Source: JAMCXS01 sp964459065
GTDB taxonomy: Bacteria; Acidobacteriota; Terriglobia; UBA7540
Direction: 5' to 3'
DNA: 10,360 bases
NCBI GenBank assembly: GCA_964459065.1
Contig: CAYWMN010000126.1
Span: forward strand, 1-10,360
The stretch's first letter is position 1. Each line of letters begins with the position of its first letter. The translations under genes were made by a program, and so were the position numbers. Below the pieces are notes generated by a model, which saw nothing but the letters and a program-made list of their open reading frames with translations, ran no database searches and was not told the origin of the DNA. Positions 1-6,463 of this stretch are shown piece after piece.

Positions 1-1286
1 TCAAACCTTTGCCGGTCCCGATGCGGGCGGGCGATCCTTCGCTGATCCGTCATGTGGTGTTCATCATCAAAGAGAACCGGACCTACGACCAGGTGCTGGG
101 CGACATGAGCAAGGGCAACAGCGATCCCTCGCTGGTGGAATTCGGGCGGGACATTACCCCTAATCAGCATCGCCTGGCGAACCAGTTTGTGCTGCTCGAC
201 AACTTTTACGCCACCGGCGGCAACAGCGCCGACGGCCACCAGTGGCTGACCCAGGCCGATGAAACCGATTACGTTTACTGGCCCGGCTATCACGGGCGCA
301 GCTATCCCTACGACGGCGCCGACCCGATCGCGCCCGCCTCGAGCGGCTTTATCTGGAACGATGCGCTGGCCCACCATCGGACGGTGCGCGACTTCGGCGA
401 ATACGTGCCGGTTCCTTTTAACAGAATGAAGGTTGAGGAGCGGGGAAAATTCCTTGCGGAGTGGAAAGCCGGCGCTGACTTTTCCGGCCGCTTCCATGTG
501 ACGGCTCCCGAGGCATCGCTCAACCGGATTCTGGTCCACGATTATCCCTATTGGACGCTCGCGGTTCCCGACGAGGTGAGGGCGCAAATCTTTTTGAAGC
601 ACCTGCAGGGTTGGGAAAAGAAGGGTGCAATGCCCAACCTGGTATTGGTGCAACTGCCCTGTGACCACACGGCGGGCACGCATCCGGGCGTCTCCACTCC
701 GCAGGCGATGGCGGCGGATAATGATTGGGCGCTGGGCAAAATCGTCGCGGGCTTGTCGCGATCGCGCTTCTGGAAGAGCATGGCGATCTTTGTGGTGGAA
801 GACGACGCCCAGGACGGCATCGACCACGTGGACGGGCACCGTACGGTGGCCCTGGCCGTCAGCCCGTATACCCGGCGCGGCATCGTGGATTCAACCTTTT
901 ATTCCCAGGTGAGCATGGTGAAAACGATTGAGCGGATGCTGGGCCTGCCCACGATGTCGATTTTTGACCGCATTGCCACCGACATGCGAAACAGCTTCCA
1001 GAACGCCCCGAATTTTACGCCCTATACTGCCGTCAAACCCCCGCAGCCGCTTTTCCAGACGAACCCGTCTCTCAACGCCTTGCAGGGACCCGCGCGGCGG
1101 GCGGCGCTCGCTTCCATGAAGATGAATTTCGGCTTGCCAGACGACGTGCCTCCCGACACACTCAACCGGATTCTGTGGCACGCGGTTCGTGGTTGGCAGA
1201 CGCCGTATCCGCAGGTAAAAAAAGGGGTTTTTGCACCCTACGGTTATAATCTTCCGGACCGGGACCAGGCGGCGGAGGCGCGCTGA
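1..1286 (+). CDS. Phosphoesterase-family protein, C-terminal part (5' end outside window)
   Basis: The reading frame is open from the first full codon (position 3) with no stop upstream, so this is the last 427 residues of a longer protein. It matches the C-terminal catalytic half of the 'bifunctional YncE / alkaline phosphatase' type, in the phosphoesterase family (PF04185) that includes acid phosphatases and phospholipases C. Visible hallmarks are the metal-site motif KENRTYD (about position 69), the conserved stretch with NSADGHQW (about 222-245), LPCDHTAGTHPG (about 654-690), and the acidic/His motif VEDDAQDGIDHVDGHR (about 795-842). Full-length relatives of this type carry an N-terminal YVTN/NHL beta-propeller and usually a signal peptide. 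Neither can be checked here. The TTG at 9 is an internal codon, not a credible start. A hydrolase acting on phosphomono- or diesters outside the cytoplasm is expected; the substrate is unknown. It is separated by 151 bp from the hydrogenase operon and shows no functional link to it. Confidence 0.85.
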   Translation, partial: KPLPVPMRAGDPSLIRHVVFIIKENRTYDQVLGDMSKGNSDPSLVEFGRDITPNQHRLANQFVLLDNFYATGGNSADGHQWLTQADETDYVYWPGYHGRSYPYDGADPIAPASSGFIWNDALAHHRTVRDFGEYVPVPFNRMKVEERGKFLAEWKAGADFSGRFHVTAPEASLNRILVHDYPYWTLAVPDEVRAQIFLKHLQGWEKKGAMPNLVLVQLPCDHTAGTHPGVSTPQAMAADNDWALGKIVAGLSRSRFWKSMAIFVVEDDAQDGIDHVDGHRTVALAVSPYTRRGIVDSTFYSQVSMVKTIERMLGLPTMSIFDRIATDMRNSFQNAPNFTPYTAVKPPQPLFQTNPSLNALQGPARRAALASMKMNFGLPDDVPPDTLNRILWHAVRGWQTPYPQVKKGVFAPYGYNLPDRDQAAEAR

Positions 1287-1329
1287 GGCAATGATGCGGA
1301 CCGGGGCGGTGATCGGTGTCTTACAAGGG

Positions 1330-1345
1330 TGTGATGCCTGTCACT
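1330..1345 (+). promoter_or_regulatory. CRP/FNR-family operator candidate
   Basis: The sequence TGTGATGCCTGTCACT has the form TGTGA-N6-TCACT, nine of ten bases of the CRP consensus TGTGA-N6-TCACA. The TGTGA/TCAC half-sites are read by CRP-type helix-turn-helix proteins; strict FNR sites (TTGAT-N4-ATCAA) fit less well. It lies 92 bp before the hydrogenase start. If the -10 is TACATT at 1367-1372, the site is centred at about -41.5, the class II activator position. The binding protein would have to be encoded elsewhere, because the CRP-fold protein of this operon has no DNA-binding domain. Confidence 0.5.
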
Positions 1346-1362
1346 GCCGGCCAAACCCATAC

Positions 1363-1384
1363 GGATTACATTGAACAGTAATCC
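1363..1384 (+). repeat. 7+7 inverted repeat over the predicted transcription start
   Basis: GGATTAC (1363-1369) and its exact reverse complement GTAATCC (1378-1384) are separated by 8 nt. The repeat covers the proposed -10 and start region, so it could be an operator for a repressor or a small hairpin at the 5' end of the transcript. Chance occurrence is possible. Confidence 0.45.
1367..1372 (+). promoter_or_regulatory. Possible -10 element of hydrogenase operon
   Basis: TACATT matches TATAAT at four of six positions. No convincing -35 stands 17 bp upstream, which fits an activator-dependent promoter with the CRP/FNR-like site taking that place. The call rests mainly on the spacing to the operator candidate. 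Confidence 0.3.
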
Positions 1385-1423
1385 AAGACGAATTTTCCTC
1401 CGATGGGTGTCTTGAGGGCGCTG

Positions 1424-1429
1424 AGGGAG
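1424..1429 (+). promoter_or_regulatory. Ribosome binding site supporting a GTG start
   Basis: AGGGAG ends 8 nt before GTG 1438, inside a purine-rich run (1423-1435). It supports GTG rather than a later ATG as the start of the beta subunit gene. Confidence 0.65.
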
Positions 1430-1437
1430 AGGGAACT

Positions 1438-2610
1438 GTGCCGGAAACCACGGTTAAAATCGGAACCCGTCTGGTTCTGGAAAGGGCGAACCTCGACGGG
1501 CTGTTCAGCGCGCTCGGCAAGCGAGGCTATCGGCTGCTGGGTCCGGTGGTGCGCGACGGCGCCATCGTCCTGGACGAGGTTCAATCGGCCGCCGACCTGC
1601 CGGCCGGTTGGACGGATGAGCAGGAAGGCGCCACCTACCGGCTTAAGAAGCGCAGCGACAACGCGCTTTTCGGCTACGCGGCCGGCCCTCAATCCTGGAA
1701 AAAATTCCTGCATCCTCCCGCCGAGCGCCTGTTGCAGGTTCGCCGCCAAGGGAAGGGCCTCGAAATTACGCCGGAAAAGCCGGATGCTCAAAAAATGGCC
1801 TTCATCGGCGTGCGCGCGTGCGACCTGCACGCTATCGCCATCCAGGACAAAGTGTTTCTGGGGAGCGGTTACGTGGACCCGCTTTATCAGGCGAGGCGCG
1901 CGGGGGCGTTTATCGTGGCCGTGAATTGCAGCCAGGCCGGCCAAACGTGCTTCTGCGCTTCAATGGGCGCGGGGCCCAAGGCGGAGGCGGGCTTTGATCT
2001 GGCGCTGACCGAAGTCATCGAACCGGACCGCCACTACTTTGTTATGGAAGCCGGGACCCAGGCCGGAGCGGAAATTCTGGCGGAGCTTCCGCATCGCGAA
2101 GCGGACGAGCGGGAAGAAACGGCGGCTGAAGACGCCGTGGCCAGGGCCGTCGGGCAAATGGGCCGGCAAATGGATACGGTCAACATCAAGGAGCTCCTCT
2201 ATCAAAACTACGAGCATCCCCGCTGGGACAACGTAGCCTCCCGGTGCCTGGCCTGCGCCAACTGCACGATGGTTTGCCCCACCTGCTTCTGCACCACGGT
2301 GGAGGACGTGACGGACCTTGAAGGCGAGCACGCCGAGCGCTGGCAAAAGTGGGATTCCTGCTTTACCAAGGATTTTTCTTACATTCACGGCGGCAGCATC
2401 CGGGCTACCACCAAGACGCGTTACCGCCAGTGGATGACGCACAAACTTGCAACGTGGTTCGACCAGTTTGGAACGTCGGGCTGCGTGGGCTGCGGGCGCT
2501 GCATCACCTGGTGCCCGGTGGCCATCGACATCACGGAAGAAGTTCGGGCGATTCGGCAAGCGCCCCAAGCGCCCAAAGGCTTGATGGGAGATAAACATGG
2601 AAACTCTTGA
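1438..2610 (+). CDS. hydB: [NiFe] hydrogenase group 3b, beta subunit (dicluster Fe-S electron transfer)
   Basis: This 390-residue soluble protein is the electron-transfer beta subunit of the sulfhydrogenase family (HydB of Pyrococcus; related to AsrA of anaerobic sulfite reductase). The C-terminal third carries two [4Fe-4S] motifs: C270-x2-C273-x2-C276-x3-C280 and C349-x2-C352-x2-C355-x3-C359. Additional conserved-looking cysteines are at 283, 285 and 308. The N-terminal region has the family motif GVRACDLHAI (about 124-133) and further cysteines at 164, 171 and 173. No signal peptide or membrane segment is seen. The start is GTG, chosen because of the Shine-Dalgarno run just before it. It is the first gene of the operon and overlaps the next by 14 nt. 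By family knowledge it relays electrons between the flavin subunit and other carriers; in Pyrococcus this enzyme can also reduce sulfur to H2S in vitro. Confidence 0.9.
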   Translation: MPETTVKIGTRLVLERANLDGLFSALGKRGYRLLGPVVRDGAIVLDEVQSAADLPAGWTDEQEGATYRLKKRSDNALFGYAAGPQSWKKFLHPPAERLLQVRRQGKGLEITPEKPDAQKMAFIGVRACDLHAIAIQDKVFLGSGYVDPLYQARRAGAFIVAVNCSQAGQTCFCASMGAGPKAEAGFDLALTEVIEPDRHYFVMEAGTQAGAEILAELPHREADEREETAAEDAVARAVGQMGRQMDTVNIKELLYQNYEHPRWDNVASRCLACANCTMVCPTCFCTTVEDVTDLEGEHAERWQKWDSCFTKDFSYIHGGSIRATTKTRYRQWMTHKLATWFDQFGTSGCVGCGRCITWCPVAIDITEEVRAIRQAPQAPKGLMGDKHGNS

Positions 2611-3058
2611 ACGCATCCTGGCCGAACATCCGTTTTTTAAAGGCATGGACGAGCGCTATCTGGAGTTGTTGACCGGGTGTGCTTCCAACGTCCGTTTTGA
2701 AGCGGGGGAACACATTTTTCGCGCCGAGGAAGAAGCGAACCAGTTCTACCTGATTCGCCAGGGCAAGGTGGCGCTGGAGGCGTTTGCGCCGGAACGCGGC
2801 CCCATCGTCATCCTGACACTGGAACAGGGCGAGGTTCTCGGGTGGTCGTGGCTGTTTCCGCCCTATCGATGGCGATTCGACGCGCGGGCCCTGGAATTCA
2901 CCCGCGCCATTGCGCTCGACGGCGCGTGCCTGCGCAAGAAGTCGGAGGCGAACCACGACCTGGGATACGATTTCATGAAGCGTTTTTCGCAATTGATGGC
3001 GCGGGCCCTTCTGGCCACGAGGTTGCAACTGCTCAATGTCTACGAACTTAATCCCTGA
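2597..3058 (+). CDS. Stand-alone cyclic-nucleotide-binding-fold (CRP-like sensor) protein without DNA-binding domain
   Basis: This 153-residue protein has the beta-roll of the cNMP-binding domain: FEAGEHIFRAEEEANQFYLI (about 34-53) followed by RQGKVALEAF, then QGEVLGWSWLFPPYRWRFDARAL (starting near 77) and a C-terminal helix (about 122-148). A full CRP/FNR regulator is usually about 220-240 residues with a C-terminal helix-turn-helix, which is absent here; the stop is clean and there is no sign of frameshift. By hand alignment to E. coli CRP, the cAMP-ribose contact Glu72 falls on Trp83 and Ser83 falls on Phe94, while Arg82 may correspond to Arg93, so canonical cAMP binding is doubtful. The start ATG has GGGAG six bases upstream and overlaps the beta gene by 14 nt; the 3' end overlaps the gamma gene. 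This implies translational coupling and co-expression with the hydrogenase. A sensory, allosteric or assembly role is inferred only. Confidence 0.85.
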   Translation: METLERILAEHPFFKGMDERYLELLTGCASNVRFEAGEHIFRAEEEANQFYLIRQGKVALEAFAPERGPIVILTLEQGEVLGWSWLFPPYRWRFDARALEFTRAIALDGACLRKKSEANHDLGYDFMKRFSQLMARALLATRLQLLNVYELNP

Positions 3059-3911
3059 AGCGATGGCGGGTGCTGAACCTGCCGCTCCGATGCTGCCGCA
3101 ACCCTACACGGTCCAGCGGGTGCGCCAGGAGACGTACGACACCTTTACGCTGGAGCTGGTTCCGGCCGGCGGCGCGGGCGGCGCGTTTCACTTTGCTCCG
3201 GGGCAATTCAACATGCTCTATGCCTTCGGAGTGGGCGAAGTCGCCATTTCCATTTCCGGTGACCCGGGACGGCCCCAAAAGCTGGTGCATACGATCCGAG
3301 CCATCGGCGCCACCACCAAGGCTCTGGGACGGTTGCGGCGGGGCGACACGGTGGGCGTGCGGGGACCGTTCGGCAGCGCCTGGCCGGTGGCCGAGGCCGC
3401 CGGGCGCGATCTGGTGATCGTTGCCGGCGGAATCGGGCTTGCGCCGCTGCGGCCCGTGGTCTATCACGTGCTTCGCAACCGCCAGAAATACGGCAACGTG
3501 GTGCTGATGTATGGAGCCCGGACGCCGGACGATCTTCTGTATACCAAGGAGGTCGAGCAATGGCGCGGCCGGTTTGACGTGGACGTGCAGGTGACGGTCG
3601 ACCGCGCTTCGTCTTCTTCCTGGCGCGGGACGGTGGGCGTGGTGACGAATTTTATACCGCGGGCCAGATTCGATCCTTCTGAAACCGTCGCCATGATTTG
3701 CGGTCCGGAAATCATGATGCGCTTCGCCGTCGAGGAGATGGCGGAAATGGAAACGAACCCGGACAACATCTACGTTTCCATGGAGCGCAACATGAAGTGC
3801 GCCGTGGGTTTTTGCGGACATTGCCAGTTCGGCCCGACCTTCATCTGCAAAGACGGCCCGGTGTTTGCGTACGGGAAGATTCAATCGCTGCTGAATATCC
3901 GGGGGATTTAG
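3036..3911 (+). CDS. hydG: [NiFe] hydrogenase group 3b, gamma subunit (FAD/NAD(P)-binding, [2Fe-2S])
   Basis: This 291-residue protein belongs to the ferredoxin-NADP reductase-like/DHODB electron-transfer family (HydG gamma of Pyrococcus sulfhydrogenase, AsrB-like; not the FeFe-hydrogenase maturase of the same name). Domains in order: an FAD-binding barrel with PGQFNMLYAFGVGEVAISIS (about 55-74), the segment GPFGSAWP (110-117), the NAD(P)-binding motif VAGGIGLAPLRP (129-140) with CGPEIMM (222-228), and a C-terminal [2Fe-2S] site with C255, C260, C263 and C271 in KCAVGFCGHC...C. It passes electrons between NADP(H) and the Fe-S chain of the hydrogenase. ATG 3036 overlaps the preceding gene by 23 nt and has only a distant GAGG. 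ATG 3063, just past the previous stop, is an alternative start that would remove nine residues without touching a domain. Confidence 0.9.
   Translation: MSTNLIPEAMAGAEPAAPMLPQPYTVQRVRQETYDTFTLELVPAGGAGGAFHFAPGQFNMLYAFGVGEVAISISGDPGRPQKLVHTIRAIGATTKALGRLRRGDTVGVRGPFGSAWPVAEAAGRDLVIVAGGIGLAPLRPVVYHVLRNRQKYGNVVLMYGARTPDDLLYTKEVEQWRGRFDVDVQVTVDRASSSSWRGTVGVVTNFIPRARFDPSETVAMICGPEIMMRFAVEEMAEMETNPDNIYVSMERNMKCAVGFCGHCQFGPTFICKDGPVFAYGKIQSLLNIRGI
3901..3907 (+). promoter_or_regulatory. Ribosome binding site supporting a TTG start
   Basis: GGGGGAT at the very end of the gamma gene lies about 6-8 nt before TTG 3914. It supports TTG as the start of the small subunit, which then begins 2 nt after the gamma stop. 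Upstream in-frame codons would run back into gamma coding sequence. Confidence 0.6.
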
Positions 3912-3913
3912 CG

Positions 3914-4708
3914 TTGGCCAAAGAACATAAACCCAAACTTGCGGTCTGGAAATTCTCGTCCTGCGACGGGTGCCAGTTAAGTTTGCTCGATTGCGAAGAC
4001 CAGCTGCTGCCCATCGCCAAGCGGATCGAAATCGCCAACTTTCCGGAAGCCTCGCGGGCGGTGGTGAAGGGCCCTTACGATTTGTCGCTGGTGGAGGGTT
4101 CGATCAGCACGCCGCACGACGCCGAGCGCATCCATCAGGTTCGGCGCGCCTCCAAGTTTCTGGTGACGATCGGCGCCTGCGCCACGGCCGGAGGCATCCA
4201 GGCGCTTCGCAACTTTGCGGACGTCAGGGATTTTATCTCCATTGTCTACGCGACGCCCCATTACATCAGCACCTTGAAGAAATCGACCCCGATCTCGGAG
4301 CACGTCCAGGTGGATTTTGAGTTGCGCGGCTGCCCGATTAACAAGGAGCAGCTGGTGGAAGTGATCTGCGCTTTTCTGCAGGGCCGCAAGCCGAACGTCC
4401 ACCCTCACAGCGTCTGCATGGAATGCAAGCGGCGCGGCACGGTTTGCGTGATGGTGGCCCAGGGCACGCCCTGCCTGGGGCCCGTGGTCCACGCGGGATG
4501 CGGGGCGATTTGCCCGTCCTACCAGCGCGGGTGCTATGGCTGCTTCGGGCCGAAGGAATCCGCCAATACGCGGGAACTGAGCCTGGCGTGGGAGCGATTG
4601 GGCGCCGCGCGCAAAGACCTGGTGCAGATCTATCGCAACTTTAATGCCTACGCCGAACCCTTTTACACCGAGAGCAGAATCCATGAAAGTAAAGTCCATC
4701 AAGGTTGA
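3914..4708 (+). CDS. hydD: [NiFe] hydrogenase group 3b, small subunit (delta)
   Basis: With a TTG start this protein has 264 residues, the size expected for cytoplasmic group 3 small subunits. There is no Tat signal, unlike membrane-bound group 1 enzymes. The proximal cluster is read from C17-x2-C20 (SSCDGC), C89 in GACATAGG and C140 in RGCPIN. Eight further cysteines (168, 171, 178, 187, 196, 200, 207, 210) can hold two more clusters. Twelve ligands fit three [4Fe-4S] clusters that carry electrons from the Ni-Fe site to the diaphorase part. The frame stays open upstream to 3698, but that extension only re-reads gamma. The TTG is preferred because of its ribosome binding site and the position of the conserved KPKLAVWKFSSCDGC start. 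The 3' end overlaps the large subunit gene by 26 nt. Confidence 0.92.
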   Translation: MAKEHKPKLAVWKFSSCDGCQLSLLDCEDQLLPIAKRIEIANFPEASRAVVKGPYDLSLVEGSISTPHDAERIHQVRRASKFLVTIGACATAGGIQALRNFADVRDFISIVYATPHYISTLKKSTPISEHVQVDFELRGCPINKEQLVEVICAFLQGRKPNVHPHSVCMECKRRGTVCVMVAQGTPCLGPVVHAGCGAICPSYQRGCYGCFGPKESANTRELSLAWERLGAARKDLVQIYRNFNAYAEPFYTESRIHESKVHQG

Positions 4709-5972
4709 TTACCTGGCGCGCGTGGAAGGCGAAGGCGGCCTGTACGTGAAGGTCAAAGGCCGCGAGGTGGTTGACGTCAAGCTGAAGATTTTTGAGCCGC
4801 CGCGCTTTTTTGAGGCCTTCCTGCGGGGGCGCAGCTTCCACGAAGCCCCGGACATCACGGCCCGCATCTGCGGCATCTGCCCGGTGGCCTACCAGATGAG
4901 CTCCGTGCACGCCATGGAGAGCGCTTTTGGCGTGAAGGTTGAAGGGCCGCTGCGGGAGCTTCGCCGCCTGCTTTATTGCGGCGAGTGGATCGAAAGCCAC
5001 GCGCTGCACATTTACATGCTGCACGCGCCGGACTTTCTGGGTTACGCCGACGCCATCCAGATGGCGAAAGATCATAGGGAGGTGGTCGAGCAGGGCCTCG
5101 CTCTGAAGAAGACGGGAAACGAGCTGGCGGCTCTGGTGGGAGGCCGGGAAATCCATCCGATCAACGTCCGCGTGGGCGGGTTCTACAGAGTGCCCACCAA
5201 GCGGGAACTGGCTCCCATCGCTGAAAAGCTGAAGCGGGCCCGCGATCTGGCGCTTGCAACCGTGCGCTGGACGGCCCAGCTGACCTTTCCGGAATTCGAC
5301 CGCGACTACCTTTTTGTGGCCATGCGCCATCCGGATGAATATCCCTTCAACGAAGGCCGGCTGGTTTCAAGCCACGGCCTCGACATTTCGGTGCAGGACT
5401 ACGAAAAGCATTTTACCGAGGAGCACGTGGAGCATTCCAACGCTCTGCATTCCGTGCTGAGGGGCGAGGGGCCGTACTTTTTGGGCCCGATGGCGCGTTA
5501 CAGCCTGAATTTCGACCGGCTTCCGCAAACGGTGCAGGAAGCGGCGCGCGAGGCGGGGCTGGGGCCGGTGTGCCGCAATCCGTTCCAAAGCATTATCGTG
5601 CGAAGCCTGGAGACGCTCTACGCCTGCGAGGAGGCGTTGCGCATTATCGATGAGTATGAAATGCCCGACGCTCCGGCCGTGGAAGTGCAGCCGCGGGCGG
5701 GCAGGGGATGCGGCAGCAGCGAGGCTCCACGGGGAACCCTGTACCACCGGTATCGCCTGGACGACCGGGGCATGATTCTGGACGCGAAAATTGTTCCCCC
5801 CACCTCGCAGAACCAGAAGGTGATTGAGCAGGATCTGTGGGAGTACGTCCCCGAGCGTCTGGACCTTTCCACCGAAAAACTCCGCTGGCAGTGCGAACAG
5901 GCCATCCGCAACTATGACCCGTGCATCTCCTGCGCAACCCACTTTTTGAAGCTCGAGATCGACCGGGAATAA
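4683..5972 (+). CDS. hydA: [NiFe] hydrogenase group 3b, large catalytic subunit (alpha)
   Basis: This 429-residue protein binds the Ni-Fe(CN)2CO site. The N-terminal ligand motif is R61-I-C63-G-I-C66 (RICGICPVAYQ), and the C-terminal one is D412-P-C414-I-S-C417-A-T-H420. The conserved RVEGEGG (13-19) and SEAPRGTLYHRY (about 346-357) are also present. After His420 there is a 9-residue tail, FLKLEIDRE, expected to be removed by the protease encoded next, because such proteases cut after the His/Arg of DPCxxCxxH/R. ATG 4683 is chosen over an in-frame ATG at 4644: it has GAGAG eight nt upstream, and the MKVKSIKVDYLARVEGEGG start is typical of the family. The enzyme is predicted to be cytoplasmic, bidirectional and NADP-linked. 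All catalytic cysteines are present, so it looks active. Confidence 0.95.
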   Translation: MKVKSIKVDYLARVEGEGGLYVKVKGREVVDVKLKIFEPPRFFEAFLRGRSFHEAPDITARICGICPVAYQMSSVHAMESAFGVKVEGPLRELRRLLYCGEWIESHALHIYMLHAPDFLGYADAIQMAKDHREVVEQGLALKKTGNELAALVGGREIHPINVRVGGFYRVPTKRELAPIAEKLKRARDLALATVRWTAQLTFPEFDRDYLFVAMRHPDEYPFNEGRLVSSHGLDISVQDYEKHFTEEHVEHSNALHSVLRGEGPYFLGPMARYSLNFDRLPQTVQEAAREAGLGPVCRNPFQSIIVRSLETLYACEEALRIIDEYEMPDAPAVEVQPRAGRGCGSSEAPRGTLYHRYRLDDRGMILDAKIVPPTSQNQKVIEQDLWEYVPERLDLSTEKLRWQCEQAIRNYDPCISCATHFLKLEIDRE

Positions 5973-5973
5973 G

Positions 5974-6450
5974 ATGGCGGAAAACGCATCGGCAGGGCCG
6001 GTGCTGGTGATCGGCATCGGCAACGCCTACGCCCGCGACGACGGAGTGGGCCTGGAAGTGGCCCGCCGGCTCAGGGAGCGGGCGCCTGCCCGGGCGAAGG
6101 TTCTTGAGCGCGGGGGCGAAGGGGCTGAGTTGATGGAGGCGTGGCGGGAGGCTGGCGCCGTGATCCTGATTGACGCTGTGCGCTCCGGCGCCCGGCCGGG
6201 AACGCTGCGGCGCATCGACTGCCGGCTTCAACCTCTCGATCGAAGTCTGTTCGGAGACTCGACTCACGCTTTCGGCGTGGCCGAGGCCGTGGAACTGAGC
6301 CGGGTGATGGGCCGGCTTCCGGAGCGCCTGGTGGTGTTGGGCGTGGAAGGTGCGGATTTTACGGCGGGAACCGAACTTTCACCCGATGTTCGCAAAGCGG
6401 TCCCCCTGGCTGTCGACGCAGCGCTTGAGGAAATCAACGAAATAGCCTGA
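5974..6450 (+). CDS. Hydrogenase maturation endopeptidase (HycI/HyaD-type)
   Basis: This 158-residue protein is of the M52 hydrogenase maturation protease family, which checks for nickel in the large subunit precursor and cleaves its C-terminal tail. Visible family features are VIGIGNAYARDDGVG (12-26) with the metal-binding acidic residue in the DDGVG motif, LIDAVRSG (65-72) with Asp67, and STHAFGVAEAVEL (96-108) with His98. GVEGADFTAGTELSPDV (123-139) is the usual C-terminal motif. Length is normal. It begins 1 nt after the large subunit stop, with GGGA five nt before the ATG, so it is coupled to its substrate gene and is presumably dedicated to it. The general Hyp assembly proteins must be encoded elsewhere. 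Confidence 0.92.
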   Translation: MAENASAGPVLVIGIGNAYARDDGVGLEVARRLRERAPARAKVLERGGEGAELMEAWREAGAVILIDAVRSGARPGTLRRIDCRLQPLDRSLFGDSTHAFGVAEAVELSRVMGRLPERLVVLGVEGADFTAGTELSPDVRKAVPLAVDAALEEINEIA

Positions 6451-6463
6451 AACCGTGTGATCC

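Larger units (their letters stand above)
1287..1437 (+). promoter_or_regulatory. Intergenic control region upstream of hydrogenase operon
   Basis: This 151-bp gap separates the phosphoesterase stop from the GTG start of the hydrogenase beta gene. It contains a CRP/FNR-like palindrome (1330-1345), a possible -10 (1367-1372), a 7+7 inverted repeat (1363-1384) and a strong Shine-Dalgarno sequence (1424-1429), each listed separately. I see no T-tract hairpin that would terminate the phosphoesterase transcript. Confidence 0.6.

Noticed and set aside
1960..2646. 228-codon minus-strand frame opposite the beta subunit
   Set aside because: It lies across the two [4Fe-4S] motifs of the real gene and has shadow-type composition.
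3048..3884. 278-codon open frame on the minus strand across the gamma subunit gene
   Set aside because: It is antisense to a gene with clear FAD, NAD and Fe-S motifs, shows His/Arg-rich composition typical of GC-rich shadow frames, and has no recognisable domain.
3698..3913. N-terminal extension of the small subunit frame
   Set aside because: It only re-reads the 3' end of the gamma gene in another frame; the TTG at 3914 with its ribosome binding site and the conserved protein start fit better.
4644..4682. Upstream in-frame ATG of the large subunit
   Set aside because: It would add 13 residues not typical of the family; ATG 4683 has a better placed Shine-Dalgarno and the usual N-terminus.
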